Positions 9,805-19,235 of a stretch of DNA of 64,000 bases are shown one piece after another. The notes beneath the pieces were generated by a model that did not search any database, was not told the DNA's origin, and saw only the letters and a program-made list of their open reading frames with translations. The stretch's first letter is position 1, and each line of letters opens with the position of its first letter. Position numbers and translations under genes: made by a program. Origin of the DNA: Penium margaritaceum (lineage: Eukaryota; Streptophyta; Zygnematophyceae; Desmidiales; Peniaceae); NCBI GenBank assembly GCA_023375785.1, contig SZWC01000092.1:364043-428042 (forward strand), written 5' to 3'.

Positions 9805-10690
9805 AGAGTGGTTCACGCAGCTGATCTCCATTCCTCCTTGTCCGATTGCTTTGGGTGATGATCGGGTGGTGTATGCTGAGGGGATTGGGATTGTGGAGAT
9901 GTGGTTGGAGACCCCGCGTGGCATTGAAGTGGGAGTATTCCATGGCGTGCTGTATGTGCCTGATGCTGCGTTCAACCTTCTCTCAGTGTCCTCTCTCACC
10001 AACACAGGACTGCGCGTCGTTTTTGACGATGATTATGGCTACATCCTTGACAAGGAAACAGGAGAGGAGTTGGCCAAGTCGGTGAAGGAGGGCGACATGT
10101 ACCGCCTGCTGGGGGTGACCAAGATCCCGCGTGAGCAGAGTCTTGTAGCAGTGGTGCAGGCGTCAGATGGCGAGATCTGGCATGCGCGCTACGGCCACAT
10201 CGGCATGCGCCCCTTGCAGCAGCTTCAAGGAAAGCAGATGGTGCGTGACCTGCCTACCATCTCTAACTTTGAGCAGCAGTTATGCATCGGTTGTTTGGAG
10301 CTGGTCTACACGGACTTGTGCGGACCGATGCAGACCCAGAGCTTTGGAGGCTCTAGGTATTTTCTCACCTTCATTGATGATTTCAGCCGTTACACTACTG
10401 TGTACTTCCTTTCCTCCAAGGACCAGTGTTGTGACAGGTTCAAGGAGTTCAAGGCCATGGTGGAGAACCAATCTGGCAAGAAGATCAAGGCGTTGCGCAG
10501 CGACCGCGGTGGAGAGTACCTGAGCAAGGAATTCCAGGACTACCTCGCAGCAGCTGGCATCAAGGCGCAGTGTACCGCGGCGTACTCGCCGCAGCAGAAC
10601 GGTGTAGCAGAACGCGCCAACCGTACCATTGTGGAGTCGGCGCACTCCATGCTACACGCGGCTCGGCTGACCTACGACTTCTGGGCTTAA
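9761..10690 (+). pseudogene. A1 protease C-terminus and integrase
   Basis: After the frameshift the frame is open to 10690. It contains GVLYVPDAAFNLLS of the protease-integrase linker, the zinc-binding H-H-C-C set (WHARYGHI ... CIGC), and the catalytic triad: D in YTDLCGP, D in SDRGGEY and E in NGVAERAN, all present. Compared with A2 and A4, about 20 codons after CIGCLE are missing (near 10300), in frame. The end is a TAA at 10688-10690, within a GCT-TAA context that A2 shares. Integrase would insert the DNA copy into the genome; this copy lacks part of the linker. Confidence 0.9.
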
Positions 10691-11431
10691 GGCGTGAGCA
10701 TTGCGGTCTACATCAAGAACTGCAATCCAACTAAGGCGCTGGAGCAGATGACGCCGTACGAGGCGTGGTTCGGCAAGAAACCGAGCGTGGGTCATCTCCG
10801 AGTATTTGGGAGCCTGGCGCACATGCACGTGCCCAAGGAGAAGCGGCAGAAATGGGACGCAAAGAGTGCGCAGATGCTGATGATTGGCTACGACGTGGCA
10901 AGCAAGGCCTATCGCCTCTACGAGAGGGATACAGGCCACGTTATCATCTCCAAGGATGTCGTCTTCAACGAGAGCAACGTCATCGGCACCAAAATTGTCT
11001 GTGAAGAGGCAGCACAACCAGCAGCTGACGTGACAGTGGGAGCAGGGATCCTTCCTGACCCAGTCTCTTCCGATCCTTCCTCTACTGTGACAGTAGGAGA
11101 ATCACTCTACTCTCCCATGTCTGATGCAACAGATACAGCAGCCTCATCGGCAGAAGCAGAGGAGGGATATGTAGCACCACCAGCAGAAGCAGTTGTGCTA
11201 GCAGCACCGCGTCAGCCGCCTGCTAACGCTCCAGTACCAGGTCGGAGGTACCCTCTCACGGTGCGTTACAAGCTTGGTGAGCGCGGCCATTTCTGGATGC
11301 TGTAGAAACCAGAACAGATGAACATTGCAGTTGCGGCAGATTCAGATGAGCCAACGTCATACAAGGAGGCCATGGCTGCACCGGATGCAGCAGATTGGGC
11401 GCAAGCCGTGCAGCAGGAGATACAGTCGTAG
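10691..11431 (+). pseudogene. A1 integrase C-terminal region and linker to RT
   Basis: The same frame continues after the TAA with NPTKALEQMTPYEAWFGKKPS, the usual copia integrase C-terminal region, then KAYRLYERDTGHVIISKDVVF and an acidic, Ala-rich linker. It is stopped by TAG at 11303-11305 and TAG at 11429-11431. The second stop occurs at the same codon in A2, A3 and A4. No other feature is needed to explain this stretch. Confidence 0.88.
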
Positions 11432-11599
11432 CTAGACAACGGCACGTGGGAGCTCACTGAGCGTCCACCTGGACGTAAGCTGATCAAGTGCAAGTGGGTA
11501 TTCAAGAAGAAGCGGGGAGCAAATGGTAACCTGGAAAAGTACAAGGCGAGGCTGGTCGCCAAGGGCTACTCGCAACAAGAGGGCATCGACTACACATAA

Positions 11600-12880
11600 A
11601 CGTTTGCCCCTGTTGCAAAGTTTGCCTCTGTGCGCACGCTCCTCTCTTATGCAGCAGCTGAGGACTCCGAGATTCACGACATGGATGTCAAGGCGGCATT
11701 CTTGAATGGTGACTTGGAGGAGAAGATCTACATGGAGCAGCCGGAGGGGTTCGTCATGGATGGCCAGGAGTACCTGGTTTGCAAGCTGCAGAAGTCGTTG
11801 TGCGGCCTCAAGCAAGCGTCGCGTGCTTGGAACCAGAAATTGGATGCGGCGTTGCAGTGCATGGGGTTTGAGCGCAGTGACTATGACTACAGCGTCTATC
11901 GCTGGCAGCATGGCCATGAGATGCTCATCATCGTTTATGTGGATGACATGCTCCTCCTTTCCAACAGCATGTCTGCACTACAGGAGTTCAAGGAAGCGAT
12001 GCAGGAGGGCTTCCAGATGTCTGATCTCGGGGAGGCGTCATACTTCCTCGGAATCCAGATCACGCGTGACCGCTCTCTCTCCCTGCAGCAGAGCCGTTAC
12101 ATCAAGGATGTCGTGCAGCGGTTTGGCATGGCAGAGGCCAAACCCATCGGCACGGTGCTGGAGACGCGGCAGTACCTCATGAGCTTTAATGGAGAAGCAA
12201 ATGCAGCTGAGCGGCAGAAGTACCAGAGCGCCGTCGGCAGCCTCATGTACTTGATGGTGGCAACCAGGCCGGACCTTGCACAGGCTGTTAGCGCTGTGAG
12301 CCAGCACAAGGCAAACCCTGGACCTGAGCACCAGAAGGCAGTGAAGCGGATCTTCTGCTACCTTGCTGGAACCATCAACATCGGCATTAGCTACAACGGG
12401 AACGACAACAGCATCATCGACTACACAGACGCAGATTGGACTTCAAATCCTGAGGAGCGCAAATCCATCTCTGGACATGTGTTTCTTATGAATGGAGGTG
12501 CCATCAGTTGGTGCAGCAAGCGGCAGGTGGTCGTGGCGACCTCGAGCACAGAAGCTGAGTACGTCTCTCTCAGCTTTGGAGCCAAGGAAGTAGTTTGGCT
12601 TCAGCGTCTCATGGCAGAGATGAGTGGGAGTGCAGCAGTTCCAGTTCCTGTGCGCGTCAACAACCAGAGCGCAATCGAACTCGCCAAGAATCCTGAGTAC
12701 CATGCACGCACCAAGCACATTGATATTGCATATCACTTCATCAGGCATATGGTGCAAGAGGGTGCTATCAAGTTGGAGTTTACTCCAACCAGCAAGCAGG
12801 TCGCTGATTTCTGCACCAAGCCAGTGACCCGTAAAAAGCAGCAGTTCTGCATGAAGGCATGTGGACTCAACCCACTCTGA
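11600..12880 (+). CDS. A1 reverse transcriptase and RNase H, open segment
   Basis: The frame is open from the TAA at 11597 to the natural stop at 12878-12880; the first ATG is at 11630. In order it shows MDVKAAFLNGDLEE, EQPEGFV, SLCGLKQASRAW, the catalytic YVDD in IIVYVDDMLLLSN (about 11935), FLGIQI, then RNase H with YTDADW, STEAEY and the final RTKHIDIAYHFI. The RNase H residue usually Asp in VDNQSA is Asn here (VNNQSA), which would weaken or abolish activity. The RT N-terminus (KWVFKKK, about 11495) is upstream of the TAA. This is the longest open reading frame of the window, but it has no start signal of its own. Confidence 0.9.
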   Translation, partial: TFAPVAKFASVRTLLSYAAAEDSEIHDMDVKAAFLNGDLEEKIYMEQPEGFVMDGQEYLVCKLQKSLCGLKQASRAWNQKLDAALQCMGFERSDYDYSVYRWQHGHEMLIIVYVDDMLLLSNSMSALQEFKEAMQEGFQMSDLGEASYFLGIQITRDRSLSLQQSRYIKDVVQRFGMAEAKPIGTVLETRQYLMSFNGEANAAERQKYQSAVGSLMYLMVATRPDLAQAVSAVSQHKANPGPEHQKAVKRIFCYLAGTINIGISYNGNDNSIIDYTDADWTSNPEERKSISGHVFLMNGGAISWCSKRQVVVATSSTEAEYVSLSFGAKEVVWLQRLMAEMSGSAAVPVPVRVNNQSAIELAKNPEYHARTKHIDIAYHFIRHMVQEGAIKLEFTPTSKQVADFCTKPVTRKKQQFCMKACGLNPL

Positions 12881-12884
12881 CTAC

Positions 12885-12899
12885 GGCAAAGTGGGAGAT
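12885..12899 (+). promoter_or_regulatory. A1 polypurine tract
   Basis: AAAGTGGGAGAT lies directly before the 3' LTR, the normal place for the plus-strand primer. The same tract appears inverted beside the 3' LTRs of A2, A3 and A5. Confidence 0.85.
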
Positions 12900-13638
12900 T
12901 GTTGGAAAAGGGAGCCATCTGGCTCAGTTTCAGGTCCACAGGAGCAAGTTCCAGGAAAGTACCAGATGCCTGCTCCGATCGTCAATCCGACTTCATCATT
13001 GAAAAGATCAGGTAGCAAAATGTATACGGTCCAAGTTTGAGGCCGATCCAACGGTCGGATTCGGAGATATGAATTTTCGAAGTTTTGGGGGTCATGGACC
13101 GCCGATATCCGGGTGACCATGGGCGATAGCTCCATGCCTTAGCCTGAGAAAAGAAAAAGGCAAGAGGTCCAGGGTCAAGACCTGATGGGAGAAATATCCA
13201 AAAATGTCCTTGGTCTTAGGATTGCCTTGTCAGAGTGTGCTGACTAGGATAAAGGTACCTCTCCTTACTTTTTAGGTGAGGTGAGATCCTTGTGTGCTAG
13301 CCATGGACACATGGCCATTCTCCATGGGTTTGTGGGTTATGTGACCACTAGGAGTGTGCCATGAGAGCATTCTCTAGCTATCTAGGTTGTGTGTGAGTGG
13401 TCAGCCTGATTGCTAGGCTGATTTCCTCCCTTGTGTGAGATTATGGACTCTAGTGTGTGAGCCTTAGCCTCCATGGCTAAGTGGTGTGGCTTGTGAGAGG
13501 GCTGACTTGTCCAAGCCCTAGCTCTATATGTACTCCATGATTTTGAGTGATTGAACAACCATTCTTCAACACAAGTGATGCCCTTCCAGTCCCACATGCT
13601 CGCTGCTTCAAGGCTCCCTCTTTCCTCCAGATCCAACA
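12900..13638 (+). repeat. A1 3' LTR
   Basis: It is 739 bp, TGTTGG to CCAACA, ends next to the AGAGT repeat, and is about 94 percent identical to the 5' LTR by hand count. Confidence 0.95.
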
Positions 13639-13736
13639 AGAGTGATATCATCTCTTGGTTGCAATACCAAGAGGGGTCGGCGGGAACCATTGTGTCGGAA
13701 CCTGTTTTCTAGATTGTCGCCTCTGGCAGGTTGAGA
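13639..13736 (+). repeat. D2 5' LTR, second part
   Basis: It starts with the duplicated target AGAGT, then carries the last part of the D LTR, including the hairpin CTCTTGG...CCAAGAG, and ends TTGAGA in place of TTGACA. Confidence 0.88.
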
Positions 13737-14087
13737 AAAGGTTATGGGCCCACACTGACTAGTTGTGAGACATGCTTCTGCGTACTCTCTCGCCCTCTTT
13801 GTCTTGCAGCACGCAGAAGCTCCATCTGCTTCATCTGCTCCATCTTCTCCATCAGTTTCAATGGCTTGTGCTGGCACTTCGCAAACAAGGGTGAAGGATA
13901 AGCTCTACACTTGGAGGTACGACCCTTGGACCCTAACCAGGATAAGCTCTGCCCTTGGAGGCACAACCCGGGGGTCGCTAGTGTACGTTCTTCTTTGTTT
14001 GCAGGTGATCTATGACTAAGGGGTAGCAAACAACAGCCTGCAGCAGCCTACATTGGTCTCAACGAAACACAGAAACAAAGAAGCAGT
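13737..14087 (+). other. D2 untranslated leader
   Basis: Non-coding leader. A GTGAG (about 13766) and two pyrimidine-rich tracts ending in TTGCAG (about 13810 and 14005) look like splice sites and are kept in D1 and D3 to varying degrees. Two tandem units with GGATAAGCTC lie at about 13897-13970. No Met-tRNA PBS is visible. Confidence 0.55.
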
Positions 14088-14803
14088 ATGACGACACTCG
14101 CGACACTTACTCTTGAGCAGGTCAATGGTTGGATGTCAAAGTTCACAGGGTTTGGTTTTCCCTTGTGGAGATGGCAATTTGACATTGTCATGAGAGTGTG
14201 TGGCTACTTGAAGATGTTCCTTGGAGAAAAGGTTGAATCGAAAAATAGATAATGGATGTGAAGCGTGGAGTGTCAAAAATGACATGGCGCTTGCAATTCT
14301 AATGACATCAGTGCATGAGTCACAGCATGTCTACCTCTAAGGTGTCACACATGCATCAAAGGCATGTAAGAAACTTGCACATGTACACAAATCAACGGCT
14401 CTTGCAAATGACCTCTTCATCCTTCAAAAGCTGATTTTGATGAGGGTGAGCGAGGGAGAGTCGATTCTAGACTTGTGTTGCAATTTGAGGGACTGCCCCA
14501 GGAATTGACTTAAATGAACTCGGAAATGAACACCAAGATGGAGGCCATGATCTTCCCCATGGCGCTACCTGAAAGCTGGGTTAGCTCATCACCGTGTTTG
14601 GCGGTTTGATGCAGGAGGATTTGACGTATGAGGCAGTGTCGGAGTACGTGCGCAACGAGGCCATGTGTTGCAACGGTAGTGAGGCTAATGTTTCAGCCTA
14701 TGCTGCATAGTACAGTGGTCGTGGCAACAACTCCTCTTCTGGTTAGAGTAGCAGCGAAAGTGGTGGCGGTGGAGGAAAAGGCAATGGTGGCGATGCAACC
14801 AGT
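14088..14803 (+). pseudogene. D2 gag, N-terminal part
   Basis: The ATG at 14088 opens MTTLATLTLEQVNGWMSKF, the family start. Frameshifts and stops near 14250-14340 break it. Further on, the segment with WVSSSP and the Gly-rich stretch before the zinc knuckle can be followed in changing frames. Compared with D1 the leader and start are better kept but the body is more damaged. Confidence 0.78.
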
Positions 14804-15859
14804 TTGAAGCGTCCTAGGAAGTGCTATAACTATGGTAAGCCTGGGCATTGGGCACGGGAGTGCAGGGCTCCCAAGAAGGAAGATGGATATAATGGTGGTA
14901 CACATGAGGGCAAAGGAAAGGGTAAGAAGGAGTTGACGAACATGATGGCTAAGAGGGTGCCGGCAACCAAAGGAGCGACACTACTAAAGCGTGGAGCCTA
15001 CATTCTTGATTCTTGCATGAACCACCACTCTTCAAGGGAGAAAGATGGGTTCATCTCCATAGGGGATACTGAACGTCGTCTCAGGTGTGCCAATAGCAGC
15101 CTTGTCCATGCGCAATGTGAGGGGAATAAGTTGATCAACATCAACATGAACGGTGCTGAAAAAGACTTGAAGCTGGAGAACATCGTCTACATGCCGTCTT
15201 TTGCGGCAAATCTCTTGTGAGTGTCCCAAATCACGGATCACAACATGACGGTCGTCTTCACGGAGGAGGAGGTCGTGATTGTCAAGAACAAGAACATCAA
15301 GATCTCCTATCCCAAGTGGAGTCTTGTGGCACAAGTCCTAAGAGTTGATGGGCTCTACATGTTGCAGACCAATCCCCTTGAAAGTATAAATAAGGGATAT
15401 GCGGTAGTAGAAGAGCCCAAGTCTCCAAAGCTAGAGGTTGCACCATTAGCCGTCACCGTGGCGATTAACTCTACCGACACAAATGCTGAGCTATGGAACA
15501 GGCGGTCTGGCCATGTAGCCGACAGCATACTACAAACTATGCAGCAGCACGAAGTGGTTCATGGGATGGATGGATGCAAGGCCAAGGATGAGGGAAACTG
15601 CAAAGAGCTACGTGAGCCATGCCTCCAAGGCAAGGCAAAGGGAAACCCCTTTGAGTGTAATGGGCAACGTGTGGCACCGATCTTGGACAAGATTCACTCT
15701 GATGTGTATGGACCATTTCGCACCCCTTCGAACGGCGGTAGCAAGTATTTCTTGACTTTCCTCGATCACCATAGTTGGAAGACGTGGATCTACTTCCTCA
15801 AGACAAAGGGAGAGGTCAAGGAGAAGGTACAAGAGTTTATCGCGATGGTAGAGCAGTAG
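14804..15859 (+). pseudogene. D2 gag zinc knuckle, protease and integrase N-terminus
   Basis: Open segments at 14804-15220 and 15221-15859 share one frame. The zinc knuckle reads C-Y-N-Y-G-K-P-G-H-W-A-R-E-C, with its second Cys replaced by Tyr. The protease motif is DSC instead of DSG (about 15010), a loss of the flap-adjacent Gly. TGA at 15218 follows MPSFAANLL. The integrase zinc region (WNRRSGHVAD ... CKELREPCLQGK) and the first catalytic Asp (HSDVYGPF) are present. A TAG replaces CAG at 15857. Confidence 0.85.
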
Positions 15860-16740
15860 ACAAGCAAGGTCAAGGCACTGCGTACGGACAACGATGGTGA
15901 GTACGAGGCGTGCAAAGGCTAGTCGAGCCAATACATCATCAACCACCAGACCACCACGCCTAACACCCTCCAGAGCAATGGCGTTGCCAAGCGGATGAAC
16001 CAGAGTATCATCGGCATGACACAAAGCATGCTCTTCAACGCCAAACTCCAACCTTGCTTCTTGGCTGAAGCTGCAAGAACTGCTTGCTACCTTGTGAATC
16101 TCACTCCGGAAGCCGCGCTTGGAAGGCGTGGTAAGAAGCAGTAAGAGAAGCAGCTCAGGACACCACACGAGGCTTGGTCAGGGAAGAAGCCAGATACCTC
16201 ACACTTGAGGGTCTCTGGCTCTACTACCTGGGCAAAGATCCAAGCATGAGAAGGAAGTGGCAAGCTACATGCACGTGCTCGTAAATGAGTAATGGTTGCA
16301 TACGATACCGCACACAAGGCGTATAGGTTGTGGGACTAAACGGCTAGAAAGCTCATCAGGAGCCGAGTTGTCGAGTTTGACAAGAGGATGCTCGGCAATG
16401 GAGAGTCGCTACACCCTGTCCATGCTCCTAAATCAGGAGAGTGGGTTATTTTGCTCGAGTCAGGTGATCAGGCACCAGAAAACTAGCAGATGGTGCTAGT
16501 GAAAGATGGTACTACAGGCAAAGTGGCTGTGCTGGCTGACACAACAATGGAATCAGACATTGAATCTGAGTCGTCCAAGGCCTCTAAGTCAAACTTTGAG
16601 GCCGATGGCTCTTCCTCAAACAGCGGATCACTGGCAGCGCAAGAACAACAGAAGTGACTAAGCCTTGAAGCACCACCAGCAACACTCCGGCGTAGTACGC
16701 GCCTCAAGAAACCTCTGCCCAAGAACGATGCTGAGAGTGC
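15860..16740 (+). pseudogene. D2 integrase core end, C-terminal region and linker
   Basis: The frame continues with LRTDNDGEYEACKG (second Asp) but the catalytic Glu position in NGVAERMN reads Lys (NGVAKRMN). Then FLAEAARTACYLVNLTP and LRVSGSTTWAKIQA follow, and a Ser/Glu-rich linker ends near 16660. Stops at about 15920 (TGG to TAG), 16141 (CAA to TAA), 16247 and 16283 break it. Confidence 0.82.
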
Positions 16741-18404
16741 GGAATGGACCGGACTCAACTGGTCATGCTTGGCTCAGGGAGAGCCTGTGACCGCAACGGA
16801 GGTTATGAGCAAACCAGATACGGCCAAGTGAAAGGAGGCAGTGGATAGCGAACACTCATCCATTGAAGAGAACATAACATGGAATCTGGTGGAGAGGCCT
16901 CCAAAGGTACACGTGGTGGGGTCAAAATGGGTACTCTGGAAAATGTTTAAGCAGGATGGTACTATTGACAGGTACAAGGCAAGAGTTGTGGCCAAGGGGT
17001 TTTCCCACCGTACAGGCTCTTTAAGAGGAGACCTTTGTGCCTGTTGTCACCTTTGTCTCCATCAGATCCATGTTGGGCATCGCTGTTGCAGAAAATCTAG
17101 AAGTCCACCAGATGGACGTCAAGATAGCTTTCCTCTACGAGGAGCTAGACAAAGAAGTACTGATGGAAGTGCCCGAGGGAGTGAAAGCTCCAGAGGGCAA
17201 GGTTTGCAAACTTGTCAAAGCACTGTACGGGCTGAAACAAGCCCCAAGGATGTAGTACAAGGAGATGGACGCCTTTGTGGCCGGGTTCACCTTCACGCAC
17301 TGCCACAATGACCCTAGTGTCTATGTGCGGGAGGAAGAGCAAGGCTTGATGCGTGTTGCACTGTACGTGGATGACCGATCATCTGCTCGTCATCAGTCGA
17401 GCTATTGAACAAGTTGAAGACACATCTAAGCAACAGGTTCAAGATGAAGGATATGGGTCCGCTCGAGTTCTACCTCGGGATAGCCATCCACCGCAATCGA
17501 GGAGAAGGTACCATCGAGCTCAACCAGACAAAGTACATCATGGAGGTTCTCAAGCGCTACAATATGGAGGACTGCAAGCCGGTGAGCACACCCATGACAA
17601 CACACATCAAGCTCTCCTCCTCCATGAGCCCCAGCACAGAAGCAGAACGGCGTGAGATAAAGAACATTCCCTACCAAACTGCTGTTGGAAGCCTCATGTA
17701 TGCCATGATAGGAACACGCCCTGATAGTTCCTATGCTGTGGGACAAGTGAGCAGGTTTATGGCCAATCCAGAGCCTTAACAATGGCAAGTAGTCAGGCGC
17801 ATCATGCGCTATCTACAAAAGACCCGACACACGGGACTCAAGTTTGGAAGCCAAGAAGGATGTGACCCGCTGCGAGTGGTGTGCTACAAAGACGCCGACT
17901 GGGGAGGAATAATCTATGACAAAAAGTCCACCTTGGGCTTTGTGTGCCTCTTGAATGGTGGTGCTGTCTTCTTGGGAAGCAGAAAGCAAGACTGTGTCTC
18001 CCTCTCAACCGCTGAGGCACAGTACATTGCTTTGTGACAAGCATGCAAAGAGACACACAGGCTACGCAGTTTGCTTGCCGAGATGAAAATGCCATAAATG
18101 AAGGCAATAGATGTGCGCATTGAAAACGAGAGCACCATGAAAATGGCACAAGATGATGTCATCTCCTGGCAGACCAAGCACATCAGCAATAGGTACCACT
18201 ACTCACGCTACCTTGTTGCAAAGGAGATCGTGGACCTGGAATACATGGAGACCAAGAAGATGCTCGCAAATAGCATGACAAAGGGGTTGGACAGGGAATT
18301 GCGCTCTGTAGGTACTCGAGGCATCAGCATGGTCAACGCAACAGATGAAGACTGAGGCCAAGACTGCTGGAGAGAGGAGAGATCTCAGAGCTAATGGACA
18401 TAGG
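16741..18404 (+). pseudogene. D2 reverse transcriptase and RNase H
   Basis: It opens with the linker EWTGLNWSCLAQGEPVTATEV, then KWVLWK and RYKARVVAKGFS. A frameshift near 17015 changes frame; the motif QMDVKIAFLYEELDKEV follows in the frame at 17037. ALYVDD is present near 17365 but is followed at once by a frameshift. RNase H resumes at about 17405-18340 with YKDADWGG and a weakened EAQY. The C-terminus LANSMTKGLDRELR ends near 18305. A TAG in place of TGG lies near 17254. Confidence 0.85.
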
Positions 18405-18418
18405 TGCAAAGGAGAGTT
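18405..18418 (+). promoter_or_regulatory. D2 polypurine tract
   Basis: GCAAAGGAGAGTT lies directly before the 3' LTR. The same tract precedes the D0 LTR (2350) and the D1 3' LTR (38378). Confidence 0.75.
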
Positions 18419-18614
18419 TGTTGACCTGATATGCTCATTGTCCATGGCTGATGTTTGGACAGGTACAAGACGGACTAGGCATGCACTGCTCCCTTGGAGT
18501 AAGTCCACTAAGTCTTATCCAGATAGAGAAAGTATGCTGTGCTCCTTTGGATCAAGTCCCCTTGGTCTAATCTGGATAGAATAGCCAGCTAATACTACGT
18601 AGGACAACTCCTTG

Positions 18615-18686
18615 TGGCTTAGACGTTCCAGAGTTAGTCTCTGGAGCGAGAGGTCACTCTCAAGTCCTAGCCCGGTGACTATTTTT
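18615..18686 (+). promoter_or_regulatory. tRNA-like A box, B box and T-run in D2 3' LTR
   Basis: The A-box-like TGGCTTAGACG fits TRGCNNAGYNG at 10 of 11 positions. The B box is shortened by a small deletion (CTCTCAAGTCC). TTTTT is at 18682-18686. Confidence 0.45.
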
Positions 18687-19075
18687 CTTTGTGACCAAAA
18701 GGGGGACATGAAGGTTCTAAGAGACATCTTAGAACATTCCAAGGTCCTTCCTTGTGGCTGGAACCACTTGGCAGTCACAGGGAGCGCCATGTAGGCAGGG
18801 GGGATGATGCAATCTAGATTACCCACAAGGTGGCTCATCGAAAGAGCCACTCCGTGTTTGGGCTAGTGGCTGCCTCTAGGAGAATAATAACTTGTCTGTT
18901 GCCTGTCATTGAGTACAATTATTACCTTTGAGACTCCTAACAGAGTAGTCCACCAGAGGCAAAGACTAAAGAAGCATTCATTGGTCTAAGTCCCAAGAAT
19001 TTGCTCCTCGCGCGAAAGTGACCAGGTGTTAAGGACACAGTGCAAGGAAGTGATTCACATGAACTGCTCAGTATG

Positions 19076-19182
19076 GAACCTTGACTCTGAGGATGATATC
19101 ACCCTCAGAGTCAAGGTTCGTTGCGCACGTACTCCGACTCCCGCCGACCACTCTTGGTTGCAATACCAAGAGCGGTCGGCGG
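19076..19182 (+). repeat. Fold-back segment with inverted gag filler in the D2 3' LTR
   Basis: AACCTTGACTCTGAGG is followed within a few bases by its inverse, CCTCAGAGTCAAGGTT. Next comes a piece (CGTTGCGCACGTACTCCGA) that is the reverse complement of D gag near 19330. Then CCGCCGACC and CTCTTGG meet their inverse, CCAAGAG and GGTCGGCGG. Other D LTRs lack the fold-back and filler. Confidence 0.75.
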
Positions 19183-19235
19183 GAATTATTGTGTCGAAAC
19201 CCGTTTTCTAGATCATCACCTAAGGCAGAGTGACA

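Larger units (their letters stand above)
7337..13638 (+). mobile_element. A1: full-length family A copia retrotransposon
   Basis: This is the most complete element here, 6302 bp. It has two 739-bp LTRs, perfect TSDs AGAGT (7332-7336 and 13639-13643), a Met-tRNA PBS, a polypurine tract, and gag, protease, integrase, RT and RNase H in the Ty1/copia order. My hand alignment of the LTRs finds about 44 differences, near 6 percent. It sits in the 5' LTR of D2. Seven nonsense codons, a one-base deletion near 9804 and a deletion of about 60 bp near 10300 make it non-autonomous. Confidence 0.95.
6659..19235 (+). mobile_element. D2: family D element with A1 inside its 5' LTR
   Basis: The 5' LTR is 6659-7336 plus 13644-13736, the internal region is 13737-18418 and the 3' LTR is 18419-19235. 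The element splits D1 gag; the host bases ATCCT on the left and ATCAT on the right are a degenerate TSD candidate. About 11 extra bases (GTCAACCTGCG), resembling an inverted D LTR end, sit at the left edge. All genes are broken. Confidence 0.8.
18419..19235 (+). repeat. D2 3' LTR with a fold-back insert
   Basis: It runs from TGTTGACC to GTGACA, 817 bp. It is longer than other D LTRs because about 60 bp of fold-back and inverted gag sequence lie near 19090-19150. Host D1 gag resumes at 19236. Confidence 0.88.

Noticed and set aside
12881-12899. An env-like or extra gene after RNase H in A1
   Set aside because: Only about 19 bases separate the RNase H stop from the 3' LTR.
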